A stretch of 64,000 nt of DNA from Saccharibacillus endophyticus (lineage in GTDB: Bacteria > Bacillota > Bacilli > Paenibacillales > Paenibacillaceae), in NCBI RefSeq assembly GCF_013185185.1, contig NZ_JAAZWE010000001.1, positions 62,001 through 126,000 of the forward strand. The letters run 5' to 3'. Below, in pieces: positions 9,079 through 17,211 of the stretch; position 1 is the first letter of the stretch, and every line of letters starts with the position of its first letter. The position numbers were made by a program, and so were the translations under genes. The notes under the pieces are model-generated. The model searched no databases and was not told where the DNA came from. It worked only from the letters and a program-made list of their open reading frames with translations.

Positions 9079-10776
9079 TTGACGACTTTTCAGCAGTTTG
9101 ACTACGTACGCCCAAATATTGACCAGTTGAAGATTAATTTTAAGGAATTGATCGCCAAGTTCGAAGCCGCGGGAAGCGTTGCGGAGCAGGAGTCCGTCAT
9201 GCACGAGATCAACGCGCTGCGCAACAGCTTTGACACGCAGCATCAGCTCGTCAGCATCCGTCATTCGATCGATACCACCGACGAGTTTTACAAAAACGAG
9301 CAGGATTTCATGGATGAAGTCGGTCCGGTCGTGCAGGAGTACATATCCGATTACTACCGCGCGCTGACGACGTCGAAATTCCGCGGCGAGTTGGAAAGCA
9401 AATGGGGCACGCAGCTGTTTGCTTTGGCCGAAAGCGCGATTCGCACGTTCAGCCCGGAGATCATCGAAGATCTTCAGCTCGAAAACAAACTGTCGACCGA
9501 ATACGATCAGCTGATCGCGTCGGCGAAAATTCCGTTCGAAGGCGAAGAGCGCACGCTGCCGCAGCTGCTGCCGTTCGAATTGTCGACGGATCGCGACATG
9601 CGCAAGCGCGCGTCGGAAGCCCGCTTCGGGTTCCTGAACGAAAAAGAACCCGAACTGGACCGCATCTATGACGAGCTGGTCAAAGTCCGTACCAAAATCG
9701 CGAAAAAACTCGGCTACCCGAGCTTCGTCGAGATGGGCTACGACCGCATGATGCGTACCGACTACAACGCCGAGATGGTCGCGAACTTCCGCAAGCAGGT
9801 GCAAGAAGAAATCGTGCCCGCGGCGACCCGTCTGCGCAAACGTCAGGAAGCGCGTATCGGCGTCGACGAACTGCGTTACTACGATAACGGATTCAGCTTC
9901 GAAAGCGGGAACCCGACGCCGAAAGGCGACCCGGATTGGATCGTCAAAAACGGCGAAGACATGTACAAAGAGTTGGCGCCGGAAACGGACGAGTTTTTCC
10001 AATTCATGCTGAAAAACGACTTGATGGACCTGGTGAGCAAAAAAGGCAAAGCGGGCGGCGGCTACTGCACGTACCTGCCGGATTACAAAGCGCCGTTCAT
10101 CTTCTCGAACTTCAACGGCACGTCCGGCGATATCGACGTACTGACGCACGAAGCGGGACACGCGTTCCAAGTGTATTCCAGCCGCGGTCACGAAGTGCCG
10201 GAATACTTGTGGCCGACGTACGAATCCGCCGAAATCCATTCCATGAGCATGGAGTTCTTCACCTGGCCGTGGATGGAGAAGTTCTTCAAAGAAGACACCG
10301 ACAAATACCGCTTCGACCACTTGGCTTCGAGCCTGCTGTTTATTCCTTACGGCGTCTCGGTCGACGAATTCCAGCATTTCGTGTACGCCAACCCGGACGC
10401 GACGCCGGACGAGCGCAAAAGCGCTTGGAGAGAAATCGAGAAGAAATACCTGCCGCATCTGAACTATGAAGGCAACGATTACCTGGAACGCGGCGGCTTC
10501 TGGCAAAAGCAGGGTCATATCTACGGCGCGCCGTTCTACTATATCGACTACACGCTGGCGCAGCTCTGCGCGTTCCAATTCTGGAAGCGTTCGAGAGAAA
10601 ACTTCGAAGCCGCGTGGAAAGACTATGTTCACCTGTGCGGCTTGGGCGGCACGCAATCCTTTACCGGACTGGTCAAAGAAGCCGGCCTGATTTCCCCGTT
10701 CGAAGACGGCTGCGTATCCTCCGTCATCGGAACGATCGAAGAATGGCTAAACAGCGTGGACGATAAAGCATTGTAA
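9079..10776 (+). CDS. M3 family oligoendopeptidase (copy 1)
   Basis: 565 residues. Start TTG 9079 is chosen for AGAGGAGG at about 9064-9071; an upstream TTG at 9043 lacks a ribosome site. Zinc metallopeptidase of the M3 family: the HEAGH zinc motif falls at 357-361 and the third ligand lies in ESAEIHSMSMEFF. The length and the N-terminal helical part (RHSIDTTDEFY) match the M3 group that is related to, but distinct from, PepF. It should cut short peptides in the cytoplasm. The next gene but for a terminator is a close paralog, so this is a tandem duplication. Confidence 0.92.
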   Translation: MTTFQQFDYVRPNIDQLKINFKELIAKFEAAGSVAEQESVMHEINALRNSFDTQHQLVSIRHSIDTTDEFYKNEQDFMDEVGPVVQEYISDYYRALTTSKFRGELESKWGTQLFALAESAIRTFSPEIIEDLQLENKLSTEYDQLIASAKIPFEGEERTLPQLLPFELSTDRDMRKRASEARFGFLNEKEPELDRIYDELVKVRTKIAKKLGYPSFVEMGYDRMMRTDYNAEMVANFRKQVQEEIVPAATRLRKRQEARIGVDELRYYDNGFSFESGNPTPKGDPDWIVKNGEDMYKELAPETDEFFQFMLKNDLMDLVSKKGKAGGGYCTYLPDYKAPFIFSNFNGTSGDIDVLTHEAGHAFQVYSSRGHEVPEYLWPTYESAEIHSMSMEFFTWPWMEKFFKEDTDKYRFDHLASSLLFIPYGVSVDEFQHFVYANPDATPDERKSAWREIEKKYLPHLNYEGNDYLERGGFWQKQGHIYGAPFYYIDYTLAQLCAFQFWKRSRENFEAAWKDYVHLCGLGGTQSFTGLVKEAGLISPFEDGCVSSVIGTIEEWLNSVDDKAL

Positions 10777-10847
10777 AAAGAATTCGACGGTTCGCATCAA
10801 CGCAACGCGATCGTAAGCCTGTTTGGATAAACCCGACGGGCCGTCAA

Positions 10848-10883
10848 AACCGCCGTTCACCCGAGTGTGAACGGCGGTTTTTT
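10848..10883 (+). terminator. Strong intrinsic terminator
   Basis: AACCGCCGTTCAC (10848-10860) and GTGAACGGCGGTT (10867-10879) form a perfect 13-bp stem with a 6-nt loop and a run of six T. It separates the two M3 peptidase genes into distinct transcription units. Confidence 0.92.
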
Positions 10884-10945
10884 ACATATTGAAGACAGGC
10901 AAGCCGCTACTCGCGTAACATCCGACAGAAGAGGAGTGCAGAAGA

Positions 10946-12646
10946 ATGAAGCAGTCTTTTCACGATTTTCCGTATGTCCGCCCGGATATCGAGGCTTTCC
11001 GCCGAGATTTTCAGGCTGCGATCGCTTCTTTCGAATCCGCAAAGAACATCGAACAACAAATCGCGGCCAACCGCATTTACAATGAGCGGTATTCGGCGAT
11101 TGCCACGCAGGTCACGCTGGTCAATATTCGGCATTCGATCGATACGACCGACAAGTTTTACCAAGACGAAAAAGCGTTCATGGACCGCAACATCCCGATC
11201 GTGCAGCAGATGGAAGCGAGTTATCATCAGGCATTGATCTCGTCAAAATTCCGACCCGAGCTTGAAAAGCTATGGGGGACGCAGCTGTTCGCTTTGGCCG
11301 ATGCTTCGAGCCGCGCGTTCGACCCGGCGATCATCGAAGAGCTTCAGCGGGAAAACGAGCTGTCGACGAAGTATCAAATGCTGATCGCGTCGGCGAAAAT
11401 TTCGTTCGAAGGCGAAGAGCGCACGTTGATGCAGCTGATGCCGTTCGAATTGTCGACCGACCGGGCCATGCGCAAAAAAGCTTCCGAAGCGCGTTACGCT
11501 TTCATGGAGGAACGCGAAGCCGAATTCGACGGCATCTACGACGAACTGGTTAAAGTCCGCACATCGATGGCCCGCAAACTGGGATATCCGAGCTATGTGG
11601 AAATGGGCTATGACCGGATGAAGCGAACGGATTACGATGCCGGAATGGTCGCGAATTTCCGCAAACAGGTATTGGACGAAATCGTGCCGGCGGCAAACGC
11701 TTTGCGCAAACGCCAGCAGGAGAGAATCGGCGTCGATACGCTTCGTTATTACGATAACGCCTTCAGTTTCGAAAGCGGCAACGCGACCCCGAAAGGCGAC
11801 GCGGATTGGATCGTGCAAACCGGCGAACGAATGTATCGGGAGATGTCGCCGGAGACGGACGAGTTTTTCCAATTCATGCTGCAAAACGACATGATGGATC
11901 TGGTGAGCAAAAAAAGCAAAGCGGGCGGCGGTTACTGCACGATGCTGTTCGATTATAAAGCGCCGTTCATTTTTTCCAACTTCAACGGAACCTCGGCGGA
12001 TATCGACGTGCTGACGCACGAGGCGGGACACGGGTTCCAGGATTACCGCAGCCGGAATTTCGAAAATAAAGCGTACTGCTTCCCGACGATGGAATCGGCG
12101 GAGATCCATTCCATGAGCATGGAGTTTTTCGCTTGGCCGTGGATGGAAAATTTCTTCGAAGAAGATACCGAAAAATACCTGTTCAATCATCTGGAGAGCG
12201 CGCTGCAATTTATTCCTTACGGCGTCTCGGTCGACGAATTCCAGCATTTCGTGTACGGCAACCCCGACGCGACGCCGGACGAGCGCAAAACGGCATGGCG
12301 GGAGATCGAGAACAAATACCTGCCGCATCTGAATTACGAAGGCAGCGATTATTTGGAACGAGGCGGCTTCTGGCACAGGCAAAGCCATATCTTCACCGCG
12401 CCGTTCTATTACATCGACTACACGTTGGCTCAGATCTGCGCGTTCCAGTTCTGGAAACGTTCGAGGGAAGACCGCGAAGCGGCTTGGGCGGATTACGTGC
12501 ATTTGTGCGGCCTCGGCGGCAGCTTGTCGTTCACGAATTTGGTTCGCGAAGCAGGTTTGATCTCGCCGTTCGAAGACGGCTGCGTGTCGTCCGTGATCGG
12601 GCAGATCGAAGAATGGTTGAACGGAATCGACGATCGGGCATTGTGA
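10946..12646 (+). CDS. M3 family oligoendopeptidase (copy 2)
   Basis: 566 residues; ATG 10946 behind GAGGAGTGCAGA. Zinc motif HEAGH at 358-362 and the downstream ESAEIHSMSMEFF helix are both intact, so the enzyme should be active. It aligns with the copy at 9079 without visible gaps and most residues agree, including KAGGGYCT, FIFSNFNGTS and LPHLNYEG. Differences concentrate in the N-terminal third and around the substrate side (CTMLFDY against CTYLPDY; QDYRSRNFENKAYCF against QVYSSRGHEVPEYLW), so the copies may differ in peptide preference. It has its own promoter space after the terminator at 10848-10883 and meets the AraC gene tail to tail. Confidence 0.92.
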   Translation: MKQSFHDFPYVRPDIEAFRRDFQAAIASFESAKNIEQQIAANRIYNERYSAIATQVTLVNIRHSIDTTDKFYQDEKAFMDRNIPIVQQMEASYHQALISSKFRPELEKLWGTQLFALADASSRAFDPAIIEELQRENELSTKYQMLIASAKISFEGEERTLMQLMPFELSTDRAMRKKASEARYAFMEEREAEFDGIYDELVKVRTSMARKLGYPSYVEMGYDRMKRTDYDAGMVANFRKQVLDEIVPAANALRKRQQERIGVDTLRYYDNAFSFESGNATPKGDADWIVQTGERMYREMSPETDEFFQFMLQNDMMDLVSKKSKAGGGYCTMLFDYKAPFIFSNFNGTSADIDVLTHEAGHGFQDYRSRNFENKAYCFPTMESAEIHSMSMEFFAWPWMENFFEEDTEKYLFNHLESALQFIPYGVSVDEFQHFVYGNPDATPDERKTAWREIENKYLPHLNYEGSDYLERGGFWHRQSHIFTAPFYYIDYTLAQICAFQFWKRSREDREAAWADYVHLCGLGGSLSFTNLVREAGLISPFEDGCVSSVIGQIEEWLNGIDDRAL

Positions 12647-12666
12647 AAAATTGAAAAGATAACGCG

Positions 12667-12701
12667 AAAAGGATGAACCCGAATTGTCGGTTCATCCTTT
12701 T
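12667..12701. terminator. Bidirectional terminator
   Basis: AAAAGGATGAACC (12667-12679) pairs with GGTTCATCCTTTT (12689-12701), 13 bp, between the convergent M3 and AraC genes. The A-run and T-run make it usable from both strands. Confidence 0.85.
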
Positions 12702-12719
12702 GGTTTTATTATTAAATGA

Positions 12720-13610
12720 TTAAATAGCGGACGACATGGCTTGTTTGCGAAAATCCTGAGGCGTCTGTCCCGTATGCTTATGGAAAACGTAAGCAAAGTA
12801 ACTCGCCGATTGAAACCCGCAAGCGCCGGCTACTTCGGATACGGGGCGGTTGGTTTCTTTGAGCAGTTCGCAGCTTTTTTGAATGCGGTACTGCACGAGG
12901 TAATTGTTCGGCGTAAGGTAGAGATGCTTTTTGAACAATTCGCAGCATCGGCTGCGGCATACGGAGCCGGACGCCGCGATGTCGTCGGTGGTCAGCTTGG
13001 ATTCGTAACGTCGATGAATATAGTCTGTCATATCATGAATAATGGCAAGATGGCGGATATCCGCAGAGGCACTCGATTTTTCTTGGATATGATCGGCAAT
13101 GCATGCAGACAGATAGGAGCAGCGGGAGATGAGATGCAGCAGGTTGCCGGAATCGGTTTTCATTTGCGCGTTGATCTCGATCAGCAGGTTAATAATCTCT
13201 TGCTGCCAAGGGACTTCTTCGGACAAAAGAAAAAAGTCGTCGGCGTTCAATCCGAATTTTTGATTCAAAAAAGTTTTCCCTGCCGAAGTATGCTCGCCCA
13301 ACAAAGTCGGATGCACGGTAACGATAATATGCGAGCAGTTGCCGTTATCGTTAAAAAAACCGCGATGTAGTCTTTTGCTATTCACGAAAATCGCATTTCC
13401 TTTTTCCAAACGGACCGTCTGATCGTTGACCAGATAGTTCATGGATCCTTCCAAAATCAATACGAATTCCAGGTCGGCATGCCAGTGATACGCAAAAGCA
13501 TTCAAATCCTGGATGCGTCTCGAACCTTCATAAATACATACGGGAAACCCCGGCAGATTATACGACAGCTTCTCGGACAGATCCGAAGAAATTTCGAGCG
13601 GTTCAACCAT
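12720..13610 (-). CDS. AraC family transcriptional regulator
   Basis: 296 residues. The N-terminal half is a cupin-like sensor (HWHADLEFVLILEGSMNYLV, LEKGNAIFVNSKRLHRGF), usually binding a sugar or similar small ligand. The C-terminal 100 residues hold two helix-turn-helix motifs: TTDDIAASGSVCRSRCCELF and RPVSEVAGACGFQSASYFAY, then the FHKHTGQTPQDFRKQ ending. Two cysteines in the first recognition helix (SRCCELF) are unusual. It is transcribed away from the receiver gene at 13774 through an AT-rich spacer. Its target is not shown by the sequence; neighbouring peptidases or the glycan cluster are guesses. Confidence 0.9.
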   Translation of the reverse strand: MVEPLEISSDLSEKLSYNLPGFPVCIYEGSRRIQDLNAFAYHWHADLEFVLILEGSMNYLVNDQTVRLEKGNAIFVNSKRLHRGFFNDNGNCSHIIVTVHPTLLGEHTSAGKTFLNQKFGLNADDFFLLSEEVPWQQEIINLLIEINAQMKTDSGNLLHLISRCSYLSACIADHIQEKSSASADIRHLAIIHDMTDYIHRRYESKLTTDDIAASGSVCRSRCCELFKKHLYLTPNNYLVQYRIQKSCELLKETNRPVSEVAGACGFQSASYFAYVFHKHTGQTPQDFRKQAMSSAI

Positions 13611-13773
13611 ATCAAAACCCTCTCATGAAAAAAATACGATATTGATAGCGAAATAGACTATTTTTAGCGCAAAATCGATAATTTTATTATACAATTTCGA
13701 TAATCGAATGTGAACCGGATTCGAATAACGGAAAAGACAATCTCAAGTCTGCGGAAATAGGGAGGGGTGACGG

Positions 13774-14184
13774 ATGAATACCTTGATTATTGCCGATGAT
13801 GCCGAGGTCAAAAATACGATCAAGCAGGCGATTTGCGAGCTTGGGTTGGGGTGTACGATTTTCGAGACGTCTTCGCCCAAAGAAGCGCTAAAGCTGATGA
13901 AGTCGGATCGTATGCCTATCGTCTTTTCGGAGGTCGACATGCGCCAGATGAACGGCTTGTCTTTTGTCGAAACGCATAAGCGTGCTTTTCCCGGGACCTG
14001 CTGGTTGGTCATCTCGGCGTCCAAAAACTTCTACGACATCAAAAAGGCGATCGAGCTCGGCATTATCGATTATTTATTGAAACCCGTCGACGGATCGGAA
14101 CTGCGCGACGTACTGAAAAATCGCGTCGTGGAGAAAACGAATCGATACGCGGGCAATCCTCATACATGCGCAGCTTGCCATTGA
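13774..14184 (+). CDS. Receiver-only response regulator with Glu at the phosphorylation site
   Basis: 136 residues, ATG 13774 behind GGAGGGG. The CheY-like receiver is recognisable: acidic pair D8-D9 (LIIADDAEV), switch residue near S81 (WLVISASKN) and K103 in DYLLKPVDG. At the phospho-acceptor position the segment reads VFSEVDMRQMNG, placing E53 where Asp is expected when aligned on the conserved MNG. The Pro of the usual RMPGM loop is also gone. Asp to Glu often mimics phosphorylation, so the protein may be locked on or work without a kinase. No output domain follows; the short Cys/His-rich tail HTCAACH is odd and could bind metal. No kinase gene is nearby. Confidence 0.8.
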   Translation: MNTLIIADDAEVKNTIKQAICELGLGCTIFETSSPKEALKLMKSDRMPIVFSEVDMRQMNGLSFVETHKRAFPGTCWLVISASKNFYDIKKAIELGIIDYLLKPVDGSELRDVLKNRVVEKTNRYAGNPHTCAACH

Positions 14185-14194
14185 AGTCAAAGAG

Positions 14195-14213
14195 CCTTCT
14201 TTTTCAAAGAAGG
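14195..14213 (+). terminator. Left flanking hairpin of repeat copy A
   Basis: CCTTCTTT (14195-14202), loop TTC, AAAGAAGG (14206-14213). The same stem-loop recurs at 14416-14438 on the other side of the repeat element. Here no T-run follows directly. Confidence 0.6.
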
Positions 14214-14221
14214 TTCAAGGT

Positions 14222-14405
14222 GCCGAGAAAGTCCGACGTATCTGTAAGCGAGCCGACGGAGAGAAAAATTCAGTGAAGGAATGAAATGTTCGCCTTTGAA
14301 ATCGAGAAAATTCCGCTAAAATTCAATCCTTTTCTCGATTTCAACACGCGACCGGAACGAATTTTTCTCGGAGTCGGCTCGCTTCCCGCGTCAAAGCCAC
14401 TTTCT
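14222..14405 (+). repeat. Dispersed structured element, copy A
   Basis: Nested perfect stems: 14246-14257 (AAGCGAGCCGAC) with 14373-14384; 14261-14271 (GAGAAAAATTC) with 14359-14369; 14299-14310 (AAATCGAGAAAA) with 14330-14341. It shares the single-strand motifs CGCCTTTGAA before the inner stem, TTCAATC in the inner loop and AACGAATTT near the end with the copies at 15695, 15925 and 60045. The stem sequences differ from those copies but still pair, which argues for selection on structure. No coding frame is evident. Family not recognised. Confidence 0.75.
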
Positions 14406-14415
14406 TGACAGCCTC

Positions 14416-14443
14416 AACCTTCTTTTTCAAAGAAGGTTCTTTT
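14416..14443. terminator. Terminator flanking repeat copy A on the right
   Basis: AACCTTCTTT (14416-14425), loop TTC, AAAGAAGGTT (14429-14438), then CTTTT. It is a 10-bp perfect stem, near-identical to the hairpin at 14195, and lies just beyond the stop of the minus-strand YdeI-like gene. Confidence 0.8.
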
Positions 14444-14445
14444 AC

Positions 14446-15015
14446 TTATTCCAATAATCGACCGTTGTCATTCCACTGCCCGTACATGCGATTTTGCTGT
14501 GTATTGATGATGAATTTTTTAAGTCTGCTATTGAATAATTCCGGTTGTTTTCGATAGCTTTGAATATTGTCCAGCCGGATCCGTCGATATAATTCGGGAA
14601 AGGCGAGGAAGTTTTCAAGCGTTTGCGGATCTTCTCGCAGTCTTCGGTCGATCTCTTCATCTATGGAGAAAGAGTCCAAACCTCCTTTCGGAAAAACAAG
14701 TCGTCCGCTTTCATGCATAAGTCCCAGACGTTCCATGCGCAAAGCACGCTGCTTGTTAAGTTCGGTCCATGAGCTGCCGCGTGCCCTTGGCGAAAGACGC
14801 TGCATTACGCCGATGCCCGCCGCGGTCTTTTTCACGCCGTCGATCCAGCCGAAACATAAACATTCTTCGACAACATCCAGATACAGTAGCGTATCGGGAC
14901 TTGGTTTCATGCTCACGGCGACCCAGCAGCAGTTTTGCGAAGCGTGATTCTCCTCCAGCCATTGCCGCAAATCTTCCCGCGTTTTGACCTCCGTTAACAA
15001 AGGCTGCATGTCCAT
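14446..15015 (-). CDS. YdeI/OmpD-associated family protein
   Basis: 189 residues from the ATG whose A is at 15015; GGGGGAAT lies upstream. A TTG at 15039 in frame is possible but its ribosome site would be poor. The sequence follows the YdeI family: REDLRQWLEENHA, WVAVSMKP, then DVVEECLCFGWIDGVKK and RLSPRARGSSWTELNKQRA, which are the family hallmarks, with a helical C-terminal region. Family members have been linked to bacteriocin protection but the biochemical role is unknown. It faces the DinB-like gene upstream (43 bp apart) on the same strand and may be co-transcribed with it. Confidence 0.82.
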   Translation of the reverse strand: MDMQPLLTEVKTREDLRQWLEENHASQNCCWVAVSMKPSPDTLLYLDVVEECLCFGWIDGVKKTAAGIGVMQRLSPRARGSSWTELNKQRALRMERLGLMHESGRLVFPKGGLDSFSIDEEIDRRLREDPQTLENFLAFPELYRRIRLDNIQSYRKQPELFNSRLKKFIINTQQNRMYGQWNDNGRLLE

Positions 15016-15058
15016 CGTCCCGATTCCCCCTTTTTTCAACCGACCCGGTCGTGCTTTC

Positions 15059-15589
15059 TTAATTCGAATAAACCTGTGCTTCGTCTACCGGATTTTGATA
15101 CCAGAATAACACATAATCCGTCATCGTCGAAGCATGCCCGAGCTGCCGCAGCATCGCCGAAATATTCCCCCGATGATACGTCCCGTGATTGACCATATGC
15201 AGCAAAATCTCCGATAAGCGCGTCTCGCGCTTGCCCGTATACGGATTTACCAGCAAAATGCTTCGTTCCAGATCAGGTTCAGTCCGAAGCCAATCTTCAA
15301 CCTTGTGCGCGAGAGCTTCGAAAGCGGCAGCAAATTCTTCTGCGCCAAGACCGGACATCTCCTGCTCCAACGACATAAACTGATTCATGGCCTGCTGCAT
15401 GTCCATGCCGGTCAGTACGTGATACCAGATCGTTTCCACCGCGAACATATGAGCGAATCCCCGGCCGATCGTCGGAAAAGAAGTATTCACCTCCTGATGC
15501 ATGAGGGAAGAAGGAAGCTCTTTGATCCGTTTCAACAGCGTTTGCGTAGCCCAAGCGTCGTAAGTAAACATTTGTGCAGGATGATTCAT
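15059..15589 (-). CDS. DinB family protein
   Basis: 176 residues; ATG at 15589 with AGAGGT upstream. Four-helix DinB/YfiT-like fold: N-terminal FTYDAWATQTLLKRI, the first metal-binding His in GRGFAHMFAVE, and HMVNHGTYHRGNISAMLRQLG, carrying the second and third. The three His are expected to hold Ni or Zn. Family members include thiol-dependent S-transferases (bacillithiol transferases) and damage-inducible proteins. I cannot assign the substrate. A strong terminator on its upstream side (15647) isolates it from the repeat copies. Confidence 0.85.
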   Translation of the reverse strand: MNHPAQMFTYDAWATQTLLKRIKELPSSLMHQEVNTSFPTIGRGFAHMFAVETIWYHVLTGMDMQQAMNQFMSLEQEMSGLGAEEFAAAFEALAHKVEDWLRTEPDLERSILLVNPYTGKRETRLSEILLHMVNHGTYHRGNISAMLRQLGHASTMTDYVLFWYQNPVDEAQVYSN

Positions 15590-15646
15590 TTTTGATGACC
15601 TCTTTTCAATAAGTGATGTAAACCGTCTTCAACAACAGAATACGAA

Positions 15647-15681
15647 AAGAAGACTGACAACAGCGTGTCAGTCTTCTTATT
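15647..15681. terminator. Terminator flanking repeat copy C
   Basis: AAGAAGACTGACA (15647-15659) pairs with TGTCAGTCTTCTT (15666-15678), 13 bp, loop ACAGCG. The GACTGAC core returns at 15894 and 16112, so three similar hairpins bracket repeat copies C and B. Confidence 0.8.
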
Positions 15682-15694
15682 TCAGAGCCAATTC

Positions 15695-15875
15695 CTGCTC
15701 GGGGAAAGAAGCCGGAGACTACGTGGGAAATTGCCAGCATAGGCTTCCGAAGTGCATTTCTTCGAAATGCTTCACAAAACGCTGTTTCACCTGGAAAGTT
15801 GATTGAAGTTTTTGTGGAATTTTTCCAGGTTCAAAGGCGTTTTAAACTGAATTTCCCCCTCCGTTTCGCTTCATT
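15695..15875 (-). repeat. Dispersed structured element, copy C (reverse orientation)
   Basis: Reads on the minus strand. Inner stem: 15789-15797 (ACCTGGAAA) with 15822-15830; second stem: 15725-15732 (GGGAAATT) with 15850-15857. On the minus strand it carries CGCCTTTGAA, CTTCAATC and GTGAAACAGCG as in copies B and D. It differs by an extra small hairpin (GCATTTC, TTC, GAAATGC) near 15763-15779 and a weaker outer stem. It is separated from copy B by about 50 bp that contain a GACTGAC hairpin. Confidence 0.7.
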
Positions 15876-15893
15876 TATAAATAAAATCAAAAA

Positions 15894-15919
15894 AAGACTG
15901 ACAATGTAAGGTCAGTCTT
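15894..15919. terminator. Hairpin between repeat copies C and B
   Basis: AAGACTGAC (15894-15902) pairs with GTCAGTCTT (15911-15919). An A-run precedes it, so it is terminator-like for minus-strand transcripts. Confidence 0.65.
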
Positions 15920-15924
15920 AAGTC

Positions 15925-16105
15925 GCCGAGAAACTCTAACGTAGCTGGAAGCGAGAAGACGGAGAGAGAAATTCAGTGAAAGTCGCCTTTGAACTTGGAA
16001 AACTTCAACTACAAATTTCAATCGACTTTTCCAGGTGAGACAGCGAATTGAACGAATTTCTCTCGCAGTCTTCTCGCTTCCCCCGCCAACGTAACTTTCG
16101 AGAGC
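15925..16105 (+). repeat. Dispersed structured element, copy B
   Basis: The most regular copy. Outer stem: 15947-15960 (GGAAGCGAGAAGAC) with 16068-16081, 14 bp perfect. Second stem: 15964-15974 (GAGAGAAATTC) with 16054-16064, 11 bp perfect. Inner stem: 15994-16002 (CTTGGAAAA) with 16027-16035. Motifs: CGCCTTTGAA before the inner stem, TTTCAATC in its loop, GTGAGACAGCG after it, then GAACGAATTTCTC and TTCCCCCGCC. No coding frame is evident. Confidence 0.78.
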
Positions 16106-16111
16106 ATCCTG

Positions 16112-16144
16112 AGACTGACAACGATGCAGCGTCAGTCTTTTTTT
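16112..16144 (+). terminator. Terminator flanking repeat copy B, overlapping the WYL gene end
   Basis: AGACTGAC (16112-16119) pairs with GTCAGTCT (16131-16138), followed by T to 16144. The TGA stop of the minus-strand WYL gene (16132-16134) lies inside the stem. Confidence 0.75.
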
Positions 16145-17058
16145 CCGTCGTACAGGAGCAATGCCTTTTGCAAATGATCGCGCAAAATGAACCGCAGCTC
16201 CGTCGGCTGCAAGACTTCCGCGCCGGGACCGAAGCCGAGCAGGATCGACCAGAGCCAGCGGGCTTCGAGAGGCTTGTGAATGCGCAGGCGCATCGTGAGG
16301 CTCCCGTCCGAATGAAAATTTTTGTCCGCTTGGGGGAATTGGTCGAGCGCACCCGACAGCGCTTCCGGGTAGATCCGAAACACGACATCGCAAGTCTGTT
16401 CGTCTTCTTCGTATACCGCCGGCGGTCGATCCGTCAAGCCTTCATCGTGCGCCGCAAAACGGTCTTCCGTCAACCGCACATCCAGCATGCGCGACAACCG
16501 GAACTCGCGATAATCGCGGCGCGTCCGGCAGAAGCCGTAGACGTACCAATTGCTGTGTTTGTAATGCAGGCGCAAAGGCTCCAGCGTTCGGGCGGTTCGT
16601 TCATTGTCCGCGCGGACGTAATCGAAGCGAACGGCGCGGCGCTCCGAGATTCCCGTTCGCAGCTTGGGCAGCGCTTCGGGATCGACGCGGCGGGTTTCCA
16701 GACTGACGGCCAACCCGGCAGCACCGTCCGAATTCGCGGAGATCGTTTGCAACCGTTCGATCGTGCCCTGCGCCCGCTCGTCTTCGAAGACCGAAGAGAG
16801 GCTGCGCAGCACGGTGAGCAGCGTCTCGACGTCGTAGGAGCCGAGCAGCGCTTTGTCCATTTTATAACCGTCCATGATGCCGTAGCCGCCATGCTGCCCC
16901 AATACGGACACGACCGGGAATCCGGCAGCGCACAGCACGTCGATATCCCGATAAATGGTACGCTGCGAGACTCCGTATTCATCCGCCAATACGGCCGCCG
17001 ACAGCACCTCGTGATTGAGCAGCTTATAGATCATGGCAATTAATCGTTCCAATTTCAT
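16132..17058 (-). CDS. YafY-type HTH/WYL-domain transcriptional regulator
   Basis: 308 residues. The start is the ATG at 17058, behind GGTGGAG; the frame runs on upstream to 17145 without a ribosome site. N-terminal DeoR-like HTH: MKLERLIAMIYKLL and ADEYGVSQRTIYRDIDVL. The WYL domain follows at about 140-220 (FDYVRADNERTARTLEPLRL, then WYVYGFCRTRRDYREFRLSR); WYL domains sense small ligands or nucleic acid. A C-terminal WCX-like extension (FRIYPEALSGALDQF) completes it. The divergent pssA operon starts 153 bp away and could be a target, which is inference. Confidence 0.9.
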   Translation of the reverse strand: MKLERLIAMIYKLLNHEVLSAAVLADEYGVSQRTIYRDIDVLCAAGFPVVSVLGQHGGYGIMDGYKMDKALLGSYDVETLLTVLRSLSSVFEDERAQGTIERLQTISANSDGAAGLAVSLETRRVDPEALPKLRTGISERRAVRFDYVRADNERTARTLEPLRLHYKHSNWYVYGFCRTRRDYREFRLSRMLDVRLTEDRFAAHDEGLTDRPPAVYEEDEQTCDVVFRIYPEALSGALDQFPQADKNFHSDGSLTMRLRIHKPLEARWLWSILLGFGPGAEVLQPTELRFILRDHLQKALLLYDGKKD

Positions 17059-17211
17059 GGGTTTCTCCACCTGTTTTCCGAGTGACGTATCCGCATTATA
17101 GCACGCGGATTCGCCCGCAATAGCAAAACGTTCTTGTCGCAACACAAAAAAGACATAACTGCTTGCTACACTGACTCTTGTGATCGCAAAGTGATTAGGA
17201 GATGACGATAA

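Noticed and set aside
9037..10656. A 539-codon open frame on the minus strand opposite the first M3 peptidase, and similar long frames at 11270-12502, 45062-46546, 53357-54814 and 60569-62137
   Set aside because: They mirror strong genes on the other strand, are rich in Arg, His and Phe in a way typical of antisense readings of GC-rich codons, and have no ribosome sites.
14195..16144. Insertion-sequence ends flanking a transposase
   Set aside because: No transposase frame lies between the hairpins; the content is the structured non-coding element.
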